Positions 1-8,045 of a stretch of DNA of 64,000 nucleotides are shown here, piece after piece (the first letter of the stretch is position 1; every line of letters starts with the position of its first letter). The notes under the pieces are model-generated. The model did no database searches, was not told where the DNA came from, and saw only the letters and a list, made by a program, of their open reading frames with translations. A program made the position numbers and the translations under genes. The DNA comes from Acidithiobacillus caldus ATCC 51756 (GTDB lineage: Bacteria; Pseudomonadota; Gammaproteobacteria; Acidithiobacillales; Acidithiobacillaceae). The stretch spans positions 255,549-319,548 of the forward strand of contig NZ_CP005986.1 in assembly GCF_000175575.2 (NCBI RefSeq), given 5' to 3'.

Positions 1-2002
1 AGCCCACCCCAGCGCGCAGGAGGGCACGCTCTTGGCTGCGGAAAAACTCGGGCCGACGTTCCAATACCCGGATGCCCCGCAGACCCAGGGCCGGATTGGG
101 CTCGGCGCCGAGCCTCAGGAAAGGAAAGGATTTGTCGGCACCGGCATCGAGCACGCGCAGGATGACGGGCCGCTGGCCGGCGGCCTGCAAGAGTTCCTGA
201 ATGCGCTCTATCTGCTCGACTTCTGTCGGCGCTTCGGTGGCGCCCAGAAAGAGCATCTCGCTGCGCAGCAGACCGATACCGGCGACTCCCAGGCTCGCGG
301 CGGCCTTGGCCTCGGCGACGTTACCGACATTGGCCCAGAATTCCACCTGGCTGCCGTCTGCCAGGGGGAGGCTGGTAATCGGTTGGGGGGGGACCGTGGC
401 GGCGGCGGATGCCACGATTCGCTTGGCAAAGGCCTCCTGCTCCTCTGCAGTGGGGTCGAGCCAATAACGGCCAGCGCCTGCGTCCATGGCGACCATCTGG
501 CCTTCGGCGATGGGGGCGTGGCCAATACCCACGAGGTAGGGAATATTGGCGGCGCGCAGCAGGACGGCGGCATGCGACTGCGGCCCTCCCCGGCGATCCA
601 GCACCCCCAGTGTTCCGCCGTGCGAAAGCCGGCGGGCGACCGAGGGGGGGAGATCTTCCGCCAGGAGGATGCAGGCCCCGGATGTAGGCAACTGCCAATC
701 GCCCAGCACGCCCAAGGCTTCCAGGACCCGAGCGGAGAGGTCGTCGAGGTCGCTGAGACGGGCGCGCAGGGTGGGATCCTGAATGGCTTCGAGATCGTTG
801 CGCAGGCCCTGCACCGCAGCCACCCAGGCCTCGGCCGCACTGAGGTGCTCCACCAGGATCCGCCGTTGCACCCCCTGAGTGAGAGCCGGGTCTTGCAGAA
901 AGAGACTCTGTGCTGCGAGGATCTCATCGGCTGATGTGTCCTCCAGAACCTTTTGCCAGGCCCCCTGTATTCTCCTGAGCTCCGCCTGCGGATCGCCTTT
1001 TTGCTGGGTTTCGGGCTGCGCTTTCCGGGCCCGGCGCAGGATGTGCACGGGGCCCATGGCCAGTCCGGGCACCGCCGGACGTGGTGTGGCGTGGGAGGCG
1101 ACCTGGTGCGATTCCGAGACATCGTCGCGCGTTATTGCGGCACCGGCACGCGGGCTGCTTGCGATCGTGACCGCGGCGGGGGCCGACGTGAGCAGTTTCG
1201 CCATCTCCTCCAACTGCGCCGTGGCCTGGGGATTTTGGATAGCGTAGAGCCAAAGCTTTTGTCCTTGACGCCGATCCAGGCGCAACAGGCGGCTGAGGCT
1301 GTCCAGTGGCAGGCGTGTAGCGCCGCCGTCGATACTCACGAAAAACGCACCGGGTGCTTGCTGTGCCAGACGCAGCAAGGCGGCCGCAGGGCGTAGATGC
1401 AGACCCGCAGGATCGGTGAGGGTGACCTCGATGCTCTGCAGGTCGAGCGCCTCTACACTGTGCAGGCCATCGTCGTCAGGCTTTGCTGAAGCCTCTCCGT
1501 ATTGTGGGGTTGCGTCGTCCGCACCGACCGATCCCGCGCGAGGCGCTTCGGCCAAGGCATCCCGTTTGCTCTCCAGAGCGCCCCGGGCAGCCCGGCAGAC
1601 GTCGTCGAGGCTCGCACCACCGCCGGCTGCGACGGCGGCGGCGAGGGCTCCCTCCACATAGGGAGCCGGACAGATGCGCACCGGCACGCGCTGCGGGGTG
1701 TCCAGCAGCGAAAGCGCAGTCTGCGCGCTCAGTAGGGCACTGCCGAGATCGAGGAGGATCAGGACTCCTGCCGCATCGCCAAGATCCTCCAGTGCGCTCA
1801 GGATGGCGGTGGCATCGGTGCCGAGCTCGCTACCGTCCTCCCCGGCACCAGCGGCGACGGCCACCCTGAGGTCTGGCGCCACCTGTCTCAGAAGCGCGAG
1901 CAGGGCGTCGGCCATTGCCCGGCTGTGGCCGACCAGGAGCAGGGCGACGTTGCCTTGCTGCGGGGATGCTACTGCTCCCTCAGGAGGTGCTGGTGTCGTC
2001 AC
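1..2002 (-). CDS. dhaM: DhaM: EIIA(Man)-HPr-enzyme I phosphotransfer protein of PTS dihydroxyacetone kinase (3' end off window)
   Basis: Passes phosphate from phosphoenolpyruvate to the ADP bound on DhaL, so dihydroxyacetone is phosphorylated in the cytoplasm at the expense of PEP. About 667 residues are visible. An EIIA-Man-like domain comes first (VGHS, His26). An HPr domain follows with GLHLRPA (active His near residue 200). Enzyme I follows with its SHAAVLLRAANIP swivel motif near residue 477 and GIGLLRSE. The frame continues through the PEP-binding barrel to the window edge. The start is a GTG overlapping the end of dhaL by 23 bases, with no strong ribosome-binding site, so it could be slightly off. 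The domain order matches E. coli DhaM, but here enzyme I looks full length. The gene is last in dhaKLM. Confidence 0.88.
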   Translation of the reverse strand, partial: MTTPAPPEGAVASPQQGNVALLLVGHSRAMADALLALLRQVAPDLRVAVAAGAGEDGSELGTDATAILSALEDLGDAAGVLILLDLGSALLSAQTALSLLDTPQRVPVRICPAPYVEGALAAAVAAGGGASLDDVCRAARGALESKRDALAEAPRAGSVGADDATPQYGEASAKPDDDGLHSVEALDLQSIEVTLTDPAGLHLRPAAALLRLAQQAPGAFFVSIDGGATRLPLDSLSRLLRLDRRQGQKLWLYAIQNPQATAQLEEMAKLLTSAPAAVTIASSPRAGAAITRDDVSESHQVASHATPRPAVPGLAMGPVHILRRARKAQPETQQKGDPQAELRRIQGAWQKVLEDTSADEILAAQSLFLQDPALTQGVQRRILVEHLSAAEAWVAAVQGLRNDLEAIQDPTLRARLSDLDDLSARVLEALGVLGDWQLPTSGACILLAEDLPPSVARRLSHGGTLGVLDRRGGPQSHAAVLLRAANIPYLVGIGHAPIAEGQMVAMDAGAGRYWLDPTAEEQEAFAKRIVASAAATVPPQPITSLPLADGSQVEFWANVGNVAEAKAAASLGVAGIGLLRSEMLFLGATEAPTEVEQIERIQELLQAAGQRPVILRVLDAGADKSFPFLRLGAEPNPALGLRGIRVLERRPEFFRSQERALLRAGVG

Positions 2003-2594
2003 CGGCCAGGCATTCCAGAATCAGGCTGGCGGAGGCGGCTCCGGGATCGGCGTGGCCGCGGGAGCGCTCACCGAGATAACTGGCGCGCCCCTTGCGGGCG
2101 ATCAGGGGAATGGTCGCCGCAAGTCCTTGGCGCGCGGCTTCTGCGGCCTTTTGCAGATCGGCGTTTGACTGCAGGGTGTCGATGGCGGGGAGTAGCGCAT
2201 CGACCATGGTCTTATCCCCTTTTTCGGCCTTGCCTAGGCGCTGCAGGCCGGCAAGACCCGCTGCCAGGGCGGCGGCAAGGCCGGCATCGTCCAACGTCTG
2301 GCTACCGGCGGGCAGGGTTTTGCCCGCCTCCAGAAAAAAGGTCCCGTACAAGGGGCCAGAGGCGCCACCGACGGTGCCGATGAGGGTCATGCCGACGAGT
2401 TTGAAAAGGGCGGGTAAATCGGCGGGCGGGGTCGCCTCCAGTTTTTCCCACACCTTGTGGAAGCCTCGGAAGAGATTGCTGCCGTGGTCGGCATCGCCGA
2501 TGGCGGCATCCAGGGCGTTGAGGTCGTCCTTCTCCTGAGCGAGGCGCGCTTCGATACAGCGCAGCCAGTTCTCTAGTGCCGCCAGATCTTTCAT
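1980..2594 (-). CDS. dhaL: Dihydroxyacetone kinase, ADP-binding subunit DhaL
   Basis: DhaL holds ADP as a tightly bound cofactor. DhaM rephosphorylates it, and it passes the phosphate to dihydroxyacetone bound on DhaK. The 204-residue product has the nucleotide and Mg-binding motif DADHGSN near the N terminus and the [12 protein letters not shown] loop, both diagnostic of the DhaL/DAK2 fold. The ATG at 2594 overlaps the dhaK stop as ATGA and has GGGGGAG just upstream, which makes it preferable to the frame's more upstream start. Length matches the family (about 200-210). The middle gene of dhaK-dhaL-dhaM. Confidence 0.94.
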   Translation of the reverse strand: MKDLAALENWLRCIEARLAQEKDDLNALDAAIGDADHGSNLFRGFHKVWEKLEATPPADLPALFKLVGMTLIGTVGGASGPLYGTFFLEAGKTLPAGSQTLDDAGLAAALAAGLAGLQRLGKAEKGDKTMVDALLPAIDTLQSNADLQKAAEAARQGLAATIPLIARKGRASYLGERSRGHADPGAASASLILECLAGDDTSTS

Positions 2595-3598
2595 GCGGGG
2601 CTCCCCCAACACAGAGCGGGCGTGCGCACGGGGGCATCCCAGAAGCGCCGCAACTCCGGGGTCAGACGCAAAAGGGTGATGGCGACGCCAGCCATGTCCA
2701 GGCTGGTCATGAAAGGGCCCACGAGGCGGCGACTCACCTGCAGTCCTGCATCTCGGGCAATCCGCTCCGCCGCGCGATGGACCACGTAGAGCTCCAGCAG
2801 GGGGGTGGCACCCAGGCTATCGACGAAGAGCAAGACTTCGTCGCCTCGGGTGTAGGGCAGATCTTCGAGAATGGGCTTGAGCAGAAGCTTCGTGAGCTCA
2901 TCCGCCGATGCCATGGGAATGCGGCTGCGCCCGGGCTCGCCGTGAATGCCAATGCCAAACTCCACCTCAACGTCCTTGAGGGTAAAGCTGGGTTGTCCGG
3001 CCTGGGGGTTGGTGCAGGGACTGAGAGCCAGACCCATGGAGCGCGCCCCAGCATTGACCTCGCGGCCAATGCGCGCGACCTCCGCCAGCGGGAGGCCGGC
3101 GGCTGCGGCAGCGCCGCAGATCTTTTCCGCCAGCACCGTGGCACCCACACCACGGCGGCCAGCCGTGTAGAGGGAGTTGGTGACGGCAACATCGTCGTCC
3201 AGGAGTACCGTTTCGGAGGGGATGCCGGAGTCGGCCAGAAGCTCTGCGGCCATCTGGAAGTTGAGCACATCGCCGGTGTAGTTCTTGACGATGAGCAGCA
3301 CCCCCGCGCCGCCATGCACGGCCTGACCGGCGGCAAAGATCTGATCCGGCGTTGGGCTCGTGAAGACTTCGCCGGGGCAGGCGGCGTCCAGCATGCCAGA
3401 GCCTACGAAGCCCCCGTGCATGGGCTCGTGCCCGGAACCACCGCCGGATACCAGGGCGACCTTGCCCGGCACCGGGGCGTCTGCACGCAGGACGTAGCGC
3501 GGGTCCTGCTCCACGCGAATCAGATCGGCGTGGGCCAGCGCCATACCTTCCAGGGCTTCACGAACGATATCGTCGGGCCGGTTCATGAGGGCTTTCAT
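2591..3598 (-). CDS. dhaK: Dihydroxyacetone kinase, substrate-binding subunit DhaK
   Basis: DhaK binds dihydroxyacetone covalently as a hemiaminal on a histidine and receives phosphate from DhaL-ATP, giving dihydroxyacetone phosphate for central metabolism. The protein is 335 residues, the usual size. It begins with the typical [18 protein letters not shown] segment, has the [15 protein letters not shown] motif near residue 55, and has the substrate-linking histidine in the [11 protein letters not shown] stretch. AAGGAG lies a few bases before the ATG. The ATG also overlaps the stop of an upstream open-frame remnant as ATGA, so dhaK was probably once an internal operon gene. Confidence 0.95.
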   Translation of the reverse strand: MKALMNRPDDIVREALEGMALAHADLIRVEQDPRYVLRADAPVPGKVALVSGGGSGHEPMHGGFVGSGMLDAACPGEVFTSPTPDQIFAAGQAVHGGAGVLLIVKNYTGDVLNFQMAAELLADSGIPSETVLLDDDVAVTNSLYTAGRRGVGATVLAEKICGAAAAAGLPLAEVARIGREVNAGARSMGLALSPCTNPQAGQPSFTLKDVEVEFGIGIHGEPGRSRIPMASADELTKLLLKPILEDLPYTRGDEVLLFVDSLGATPLLELYVVHRAAERIARDAGLQVSRRLVGPFMTSLDMAGVAITLLRLTPELRRFWDAPVRTPALCWGSPA

Positions 3599-3765
3599 TG
3601 CGGTGCTCCTTCCTTTGCCTTGCGTGCGTCCACTTCCTTGCGTACCTCTTCCAGAGCGGTCTGCAGCTTTTCCAGTTTGAAGCCAAGCCCATGCTGTTCG
3701 ACGTGGGGCTGGCGTTCCTGGAGGAGCTTGGCGTGAGCGTATAGTGTACGACCGATAGATTCATC
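3595..3765 (-). pseudogene. 56-codon open tail of an unidentified gene, coupled to dhaK
   Basis: In the frame that ends with TGA inside the dhaK start (ATGA) there are 56 sense codons after an in-frame TAG at 3766-3768. There is no ATG, GTG or TTG in the stretch. The translation is charged and helical (segments [18 protein letters not shown] and [19 protein letters not shown]), with codon use like its neighbours. An ATGA junction is typical of real operon partners. This looks like the 3' remnant of a lost gene, or a gene broken by one stop, rather than a functional gene. I do not recognise the family. It is part of the only gene-poor stretch over 300 bases (3599-3949). Confidence 0.35.
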
Positions 3766-3844
3766 CTAGACGAAAACGGCAATGCTGGCATCAAGGGATT
3801 GGAGTGGACCGATGCTTGAGTGAGCGCTGGAGATCTGTCGCTCT

Positions 3845-3873
3845 TTGACTAAATACCGATCGGTCGGTATGAT
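3845..3873 (+). promoter_or_regulatory. Sigma-70 promoter with TetR-type operator filling the spacer
   Basis: A near-consensus promoter is visible: TTGACT at 3845-3850, a 17-base spacer, and TATGAT at 3868-3873. The spacer and part of the -10 box form an inverted repeat, ATACCGATCGGTCGGTAT at 3853-3870, with perfect 7-base arms around TCGG. TACCGA...TCGGTA dyads are common operators for TetR-family repressors; that link is family knowledge. The AhpD-like gene starts about 77 bases downstream. No TetR gene is present in the window, so the regulator must lie elsewhere. Confidence 0.75.
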
Positions 3874-3949
3874 GAAAATACGGGTGGCCGCAGCTGGCCT
3901 TCAGCCCGTTTTGTCCTAATAACCTGACATGCAAAAGGAGCAAAAGGCA

Positions 3950-4483
3950 ATGGATCTGAAACTCACTCCGCCGGAACAGGCACAAGGTGACCTTGCGCAG
4001 ATTTATGTCGAGATACAAAACGCTTTTGGTGGTGTTCCCGAAGGCTTGCAGCTTTTTGGGGTGAGTCCAGCCTTGCTGCGCAGTCAATGGCAGAATCTGG
4101 GATATTTCGCTCAGCACCCACATTTGTCCGCCAATTTCTTTGCCTTGTTGCGGTATATCCTCTCGGAGGAGGGAAACTGCCAGTTCTGCATCGGTTTCAA
4201 CGAAGCCCTGCTCCTCAATGCCGGATTCAGTAAATCCGCCATTGCCAATGCACGTCAGAATCCAGCGCAGGGTCCATTGGAGGATCGGGAAAATGCCCTT
4301 CTGGACTATGTCCTTAAAGCGGTGCATGATCCGCATAGCGTGGGCGCAAAGGAAGTGGAGCGATTGCGTCGTTTGGGCTGGACGGATCAGGACATCTTCG
4401 ATGCCGTGGTCCACGGAGCGCAGCATCAAGCCATCGATACCGTGTTCGAGACCTTCGGCGTGGCACCCTACGTGCCCGCCTGA
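3950..4483 (+). CDS. Carboxymuconolactone decarboxylase/AhpD-family protein
   Basis: This 177-residue protein belongs to the all-helical CMD/AhpD superfamily, whose members are decarboxylases or CxxC disulfide reductases linked to peroxide or quinone detoxification. The CxxC is present near residue 80 (NCQFC). The third element of the AhpD signature CxxCxxxH is altered: Asn replaces His (CQFCIGFN). The C-terminal half has a typical WTDQDIFDAV helix. The ATG at 3950 is preferred over the in-frame ATG at 3929 because AAGGAG at 3935-3940 is well placed only for the later one. It is expressed from the operator-containing promoter upstream, so an inducible detoxification role is likely. The substrate cannot be told from sequence. 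Confidence 0.85.
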   Translation: MDLKLTPPEQAQGDLAQIYVEIQNAFGGVPEGLQLFGVSPALLRSQWQNLGYFAQHPHLSANFFALLRYILSEEGNCQFCIGFNEALLLNAGFSKSAIANARQNPAQGPLEDRENALLDYVLKAVHDPHSVGAKEVERLRRLGWTDQDIFDAVVHGAQHQAIDTVFETFGVAPYVPA

Positions 4484-4529
4484 GCGGCGAGTTCGTTGTC
4501 GAATCGCCGAAGTGTGAGTACGGGGGCTG

Positions 4530-7421
4530 GTGGTCTGGGCCCCTGTGAGGGAGTGGGAAGCTATTTTAGATTCTGTAGTGCAAGACCAGTCGGGTACGGC
4601 TCTGGATGGTGCCCGTGATCTCGTAGAAAGTCTTTGTCTCCTAGCCGAGAGATTGACGGAGGGAGCGCTCGCGTCGGTCATGCTGCTGGACGGTGAGGGG
4701 GTTCTGCGCCTCTTTGCCGCACCGTCGGTGCCGGAAGCAGCGCGCGAGCGACTGGATGGGCTGCGCCCGGGTCCGGAGAGCGGTTCCTGTGGCAATGCGG
4801 TGCTGTGCAACGACTCCGTCTTTGTCAGCCAGACCTTGCGCGATCCACGTTGGGCGGGGCTTCGGGATCTGGCCGAAGAGTTCACCCTTCTGGCGTGCTG
4901 GTCCACTCCCATCCGCAATAGCTACGGCAATGTCCTTGGGACTTTTGCCCTATCGAGCTTTACGGAGCGGGCCCCAAATCGCGAGCAGGTGCGTCTGTTG
5001 GAAAGCATCGCTGCAGTGATTGCCGACGTGCTTTTTCAGGAAGAGCGCGATGGGCGGGATCGTTGCTTCGCGGCGGCCCTGCGAGCCATCGACGAGGGCG
5101 TGCTGCTGACCGATGCCGAGCAACGGGTGGTGTACGCCAACCCCGCCTTTCTGCGCCTGAGCGGCTACGAACTTGCGGAAATCCTGGGCAAGAACTGCCG
5201 CTTCCTGCAGGGGCCGGATACCGATCCCGCCACGCGTCAGAGTCTGCACGATGCCTTGGCCGAGGGCAGGGTGTTTCACGGCGATATCCTCAATTACCGG
5301 CAGGATGGTACGCCGTTCTGGAACGCCCTGAACATCAGCCCGGTACGCGATGCGCAGGGGCACATCACCCACTTCGTTTCGGTGCAGCGGGACGTGACCC
5401 TGTCGCGCCGCACCGAACAGGAACTGCGCCTGTCGGCGCAGGCCTTCGAGACGCAGGAAGGCATCCTGATTACCGATGCCCAGCGTCGCATCGTAAAGGT
5501 CAACCAGGCCTTCACCCGGGTGACCGGGTATACCCTGGAGGAGGTTCGTGGGCTGACCCCAGCTATCTTGCAATCGGGCAACCAAGACGCGGATTTCTAC
5601 GAGGCCATGTGGCGGGAGATCGAGCGGGAAGGGGCCTGGCAGGGAGAGATCTGGAACCGGCGCAAGAATGGCGAGGTCTATCCGGAGTTTCTGAGCATTA
5701 CTGCGGTGCAGGACGGTAACGGGCAGGTCAGCCATTACATCGGGCATTTCTTCGATATCAGTTACCACAAGGCGCGGGAAGCCACTCTGGAGCGTCTGGC
5801 GCGCCACGATCCCCTGACGGATCTGCTCAATCGCCGAGCGCTGGACGAGGAACTGCTGCGCGCGCAGCGCCGTGCCGATGCGCAAGAGCGTCTCCTGGCC
5901 GTGGTGATGCTGGATCTGGACGACTTCAAACCCATCAACGATCGCTACGGTCACGATCAGGGAGATGCCCTCCTGGTGCTGGTGGCTCAACGACTGCGCG
6001 ATCATTTGCGGCGCAGCGATGCCATCGCCCGCCTTGTGGGGGACGAGTTCGTGCTGATGCTGGAGGACCTGCGCCAGCTGGATGAGCTCGAACCCATCCT
6101 GGACAAGCTGCAGCGCGCCCTGTGTCAGCCCTATCGATTGCGCGATGGGGTCGAAGTGCAGATCGGTGTCAGCATGGGGGTGAGCATCTATCCCTTCTCC
6201 GCCCAGGGGAACCTCGATGAGTTGCTGCGGGAGGCGGATCAGGCCCTGTTCGCCGCCAAGCAGCAAAAAGGACAGCGTTTGCGTCCCTGGTCCTTCTGGG
6301 AGCCGCCGCAGAGCGCGAGGCGGCTCTATCCCTTGCGAGAACGCTTTCGGACCCAGGGCGTCGAGGCCTGGTTTCAGCCCGTCTGGGATCAGCAGTCCGG
6401 CCGAGTCGTGGGGATCGAGGCCCTGGCCCGCCTGCGCGGCGACGACGGTTCGGTCCTCGCACCCGGTGAATTCCTGCCCCAGCTTCAGGAAACCGATATC
6501 TTCGATCTGACCAACCAGATCCTTGAGCAGTCTTTGACGGCCCTGACGGCTCTGGACGATCTGGATCCGGAGCTCTGGGTGTCGGTGAATCTCGATCCCC
6601 AACTCATCGGCATCACCTGCCTCAAATGTGTGCAACAGATGCTGCAGGGTCAACGGATCGCACCCCAGCGGATCGTCTTTGAGCTCCTGGAGAGTGGTGA
6701 CTTTCTGGATCGGCGTCTAGCGCAGGACCATCTTCTCGATCTCAAAGCCATCGGCGTCCGGCTCGCCCTGGACGATATCGGTAGCGGCTACTCTTCGCTG
6801 CTCCGCCTCAAGGAACTGCCCATCGACAAGATCAAGCTGGATCAGTCCTTTGTCCGTGGTCTGGAGGAGCGGCCCGGCGATCTCCACTTCGTCGAGGCCC
6901 TGCTGGAACTCAGTTCCAGTCTGAATGTGGAGCTGGTGGCGGAAGGTGTGGAGACGGCTGCCATTCGCGATGCGGTGGCGGTGGCGGGGGTGCGCTATCT
7001 GCAAGGTTATGCCATCGCCCGCCCCATGCCCCTGGACGCTCTGCGTAACTTCCTGGTCTCGGGCTGCGAACCCCTGCGCCAGTCGGGCCCGCGCAGTCTT
7101 CTGGGGATCTATGCCGAACAGATGAGCGAGCACGCGGTCTTGCGCAAGGCACTGCGTCAATCCTGGACCATCCTCGATCTGCCGTCCCTGCGGGACCCCC
7201 AGAATTGTCCCACCTATCGGGATATCTGTCGCCTACCCGATGCGGACGCTCAGCGGATTCTCGCGGTATATCGCGACTATCACGAGGCCATCGCCGCCTT
7301 TGCCGACACGGATGCCCGGCATTGGATGCAGCGGGTGGCAGAACTGGAGCGGCAACACCGGCGCTTGTCCGACGCCCTGCTGGATGCCATTCGCACTGCG
7401 AGTGCCACATCTTCGCAGTAG
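4530..7421 (+). CDS. GAF-LOV-PAS-GGDEF-EAL protein, putative blue-light-responsive c-di-GMP enzyme
   Basis: A 963-residue cytoplasmic signalling protein. Order: GAF (about 30-170, with GSCGNAV and ACWSTPI), LOV-type PAS (180-290), second PAS (300-412), GGDEF (418-585), EAL (600-850), and a C-terminal helical tail. The LOV domain has GKNCRFLQG with the flavin-adduct Cys at 223, plus Asn255 (NYRQDG), Asn265 (FWN) and Gln286 (SVQRDVT), the residues that hold FMN in photoactive LOV domains. The cyclase signature reads VGDEF instead of GGDEF. The EAL domain keeps EALARL, LALDDIGSGYSS, DKIKLDQSFV and AEGVET, so phosphodiesterase activity is likely. The GTG start is uncertain; another in-frame GTG lies 15 bases on. 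No transmembrane segment is seen. Confidence 0.9.
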   Translation: MVWAPVREWEAILDSVVQDQSGTALDGARDLVESLCLLAERLTEGALASVMLLDGEGVLRLFAAPSVPEAARERLDGLRPGPESGSCGNAVLCNDSVFVSQTLRDPRWAGLRDLAEEFTLLACWSTPIRNSYGNVLGTFALSSFTERAPNREQVRLLESIAAVIADVLFQEERDGRDRCFAAALRAIDEGVLLTDAEQRVVYANPAFLRLSGYELAEILGKNCRFLQGPDTDPATRQSLHDALAEGRVFHGDILNYRQDGTPFWNALNISPVRDAQGHITHFVSVQRDVTLSRRTEQELRLSAQAFETQEGILITDAQRRIVKVNQAFTRVTGYTLEEVRGLTPAILQSGNQDADFYEAMWREIEREGAWQGEIWNRRKNGEVYPEFLSITAVQDGNGQVSHYIGHFFDISYHKAREATLERLARHDPLTDLLNRRALDEELLRAQRRADAQERLLAVVMLDLDDFKPINDRYGHDQGDALLVLVAQRLRDHLRRSDAIARLVGDEFVLMLEDLRQLDELEPILDKLQRALCQPYRLRDGVEVQIGVSMGVSIYPFSAQGNLDELLREADQALFAAKQQKGQRLRPWSFWEPPQSARRLYPLRERFRTQGVEAWFQPVWDQQSGRVVGIEALARLRGDDGSVLAPGEFLPQLQETDIFDLTNQILEQSLTALTALDDLDPELWVSVNLDPQLIGITCLKCVQQMLQGQRIAPQRIVFELLESGDFLDRRLAQDHLLDLKAIGVRLALDDIGSGYSSLLRLKELPIDKIKLDQSFVRGLEERPGDLHFVEALLELSSSLNVELVAEGVETAAIRDAVAVAGVRYLQGYAIARPMPLDALRNFLVSGCEPLRQSGPRSLLGIYAEQMSEHAVLRKALRQSWTILDLPSLRDPQNCPTYRDICRLPDADAQRILAVYRDYHEAIAAFADTDARHWMQRVAELERQHRRLSDALLDAIRTASATSSQ

Positions 7422-7434
7422 TGACAAGTTGCGA

Positions 7435-7461
7435 CAAAAAACCCTACCGCTGGGGTAGGGT
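7435..7461 (-). terminator. Rho-independent terminator of the DUF4168-like gene
   Basis: ACCCTACC (7441-7448) and GGTAGGGT (7454-7461) form a perfect 8-bp stem with a 5-base loop. Read on the minus strand, the stem is followed by a run of T (the A run at 7436-7440), the layout of an intrinsic terminator for the gene ending at 7513. On the plus strand the stem is followed by TGGC, so it would be weak for the gene ending at 7421. Confidence 0.8.
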
Positions 7462-7512
7462 TGGCAAGCGCTCAGCCGGCGCGTGCAAAGCGCAGCGGCC
7501 GATGGTACCTGC

Positions 7513-7899
7513 TCAGTGCATGGCGCCTTCCACTTCCTTGGCAAAGGCGGGATCCCGCTGGGTCTCCTGCAGAAGCTCGGTATAACGCTGCGCCGTCAAG
7601 TGGTGCTGGGCTAGGATGGCGTTGGTTTTGGCCATGTACTCGTTCTTGAGCTTTTCCTTTTGCGCCGGGGTCAGCTTGGGATTCATGGCCTCCTGGTGCA
7701 CCTGGTTGTTCAGACCCTGCAACTCTTTGACGGCGCCGGCAAAATCGTGGAGCTGGGCGGGGCTCAGCTGGGGGGTTGGGGCGGCAAAGGCGCCGTTGGC
7801 CAATAGCAGGCAGGTGCCGGCCGCAAGGATCAGACCACCGATCCGACTCGTACCGTGTGCTGCGCGCTGGGAATGCTGCGTCGAAATCCTGTGCTTCAT
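7513..7899 (-). CDS. DUF4168-like small exported protein
   Basis: A 128-residue protein with a basic N terminus and a hydrophobic segment (GLILAAGTCLLLANGAFA) ending in a plausible signal-peptidase site before APTPQ, so a periplasmic location is likely. The mature part is helical and charged (LHDFAGAVKELQGLNNQVHQE), with the pattern of DUF4168-type proteins, ending HLTAQRYTELLQETQRDP. The function of that family is not established. The ATG at 7899 has GGAGGG seven bases upstream and is preferred over the GTG at 7911, which would overlap this ribosome-binding site. It is monocistronic, with its own terminator. Confidence 0.7.
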   Translation of the reverse strand: MKHRISTQHSQRAAHGTSRIGGLILAAGTCLLLANGAFAAPTPQLSPAQLHDFAGAVKELQGLNNQVHQEAMNPKLTPAQKEKLKNEYMAKTNAILAQHHLTAQRYTELLQETQRDPAFAKEVEGAMH

Positions 7900-8045
7900 G
7901 AAGCCCTCCACTTGAGTATCGGTGCGAATGAGAACTCTCTACCTACATGATATATAAGCAGATAGTGTGATCCGACCGGGATCGGACCGAGTCACCATAA
8001 CCCACCGTCAGCGCCCGCTGCAAGGTCCCCATGCCCGGAGCGTGA

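Noticed and set aside
4950-6653. 567-codon open frame on the minus strand
   Set aside because: It lies fully opposite the GAF-LOV-PAS-GGDEF-EAL gene. In GC-rich coding DNA the opposite strand often stays open; no domain is recognisable and composition is odd (many His and Gln).
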